Of a DNA stretch of 5,282 nt, positions 5,001 through 5,282 are shown in pieces. A program made the position numbers and the translations under genes. The stretch comes from JABDOU01 sp041609995 (GTDB lineage Bacteria > Actinomycetota > Acidimicrobiia > Spongiisociales > SHLN01). Position 1 is the first letter of the stretch, and each line of letters opens with the position of its first letter. The stretch spans positions 1-5,282 of the forward strand of contig JBFIPU010000135.1 of the NCBI GenBank assembly GCA_041609995.1. Direction: 5' to 3'. Under the pieces are notes generated by a model that saw nothing but the letters and a program-made list of their open reading frames with translations, did not search any database and was not told the DNA's origin.

Positions 5001-5282
5001 CCCGGATCAGGCTTCTCTCTTCGGCGCCGCCGCCGTGGCGTTCGACGCAGACTTCAGCACGTTGCAGCGCACCGTGCTCGGGGATGGCGCCTGGATCGAT
5101 TATGCACCGACGTGGCTGTCCGGCGACGAGCGGTTGCTCGAGGAGATCGCCGTTGCCGCCGATTGGTCGAGCCCCGAGGTGCGCATGTACGACAAGGTGG
5201 TGACCACTCCCCGGCTGGTGGCTCGATTCGAAGCCGATCTCCATCCGATGCTGCCCGCCATGATCGACGCGTTGTCCGCCCG
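4993..5282 (+). CDS. alkB: AlkB-family 2OG/Fe(II) dioxygenase, 5' part (runs off the window)
   Basis: The first 96 complete codons of a protein resembling AlkB-like alkylated-nucleic-acid repair dioxygenases, which oxidatively demethylate 1-methyladenine and 3-methylcytosine using Fe(II), 2-oxoglutarate and O2. The visible part begins MFAPDQASLFG and carries DGAWIDYAPTWLSGDERLLEEI (31-52) followed by SPEVRMYDKVVTTPRLVARF (59-78), the N-terminal nucleotide-recognition lid pattern of actinobacterial AlkB homologues of about 200 residues. The HxD...H iron ligands and the arginines binding 2-oxoglutarate would lie beyond the right edge, so catalytic competence cannot be judged. ATG 4993 is chosen because the family N-terminus fits and the promoter predicts a leaderless start there. 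It is divergent from the MDR operon. Control by LexA is suggested by the overlapping SOS box. Confidence 0.8.
   Translation, partial: MFAPDQASLFGAAAVAFDADFSTLQRTVLGDGAWIDYAPTWLSGDERLLEEIAVAADWSSPEVRMYDKVVTTPRLVARFEADLHPMLPAMIDALSA

Overview
The window looks like chromosomal DNA of a high-GC actinobacterium (by eye roughly two thirds G+C). Third codon positions are G/C-rich, and there is an F420-type (deazaflavin) oxidoreductase, a long actinobacterial-style acyl-CoA dehydrogenase, a soluble bacterial P450 and a Gram-positive-type LexA box. I cannot name the species. A lineage such as the Acidimicrobiia is plausible, but that is inference.

Layout, left to right. Positions 1-413 hold no convincing gene. 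They contain a cluster of related GC-rich repeats (three direct copies and one inverted copy of a TTCCCGCTGGGGGACC-type core) and a striking set of short hairpins that almost all close on three-base loops. Positions 414-2123 (minus) encode a 569-residue acyl-CoA dehydrogenase. A 164-bp divergent promoter region (2124-2287) separates it from a complete cytochrome P450 (2288-3454, plus). The P450 ends 3 bp from the end of a convergent two-gene unit on the minus strand: a zinc-independent MDR-family quinone/alcohol oxidoreductase (3829-4827, possibly from 4884), and behind it, overlapping by one base (TGATG), a small deazaflavin-dependent nitroreductase-family protein (3458-3829). After a second divergent promoter region, a 2-oxoglutarate/Fe(II) dioxygenase of the AlkB DNA-repair family starts at 4993 (plus) and runs off the right edge.

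Four of the five genes encode redox enzymes that act on small organic molecules (acyl-CoA dehydrogenation, P450 hydroxylation, NAD(P)H- and F420-linked reductions). This is the kind of lipid or xenobiotic metabolism gene set common in environmental actinobacteria, but the substrates cannot be read from the sequence. The fifth, alkB, is a DNA/RNA-alkylation repair gene. The most specific signal in the window is at its start: a -10 hexamer TATTAT, a LexA/SOS box of the form CGAAC-N4-GTTCG, and the ATG all lie within 16-21 bp. This suggests a leaderless alkB transcript directly repressed by LexA. I see no mobile-element gene, tRNA, rRNA or CRISPR array, and no clear new multi-gene defence system.
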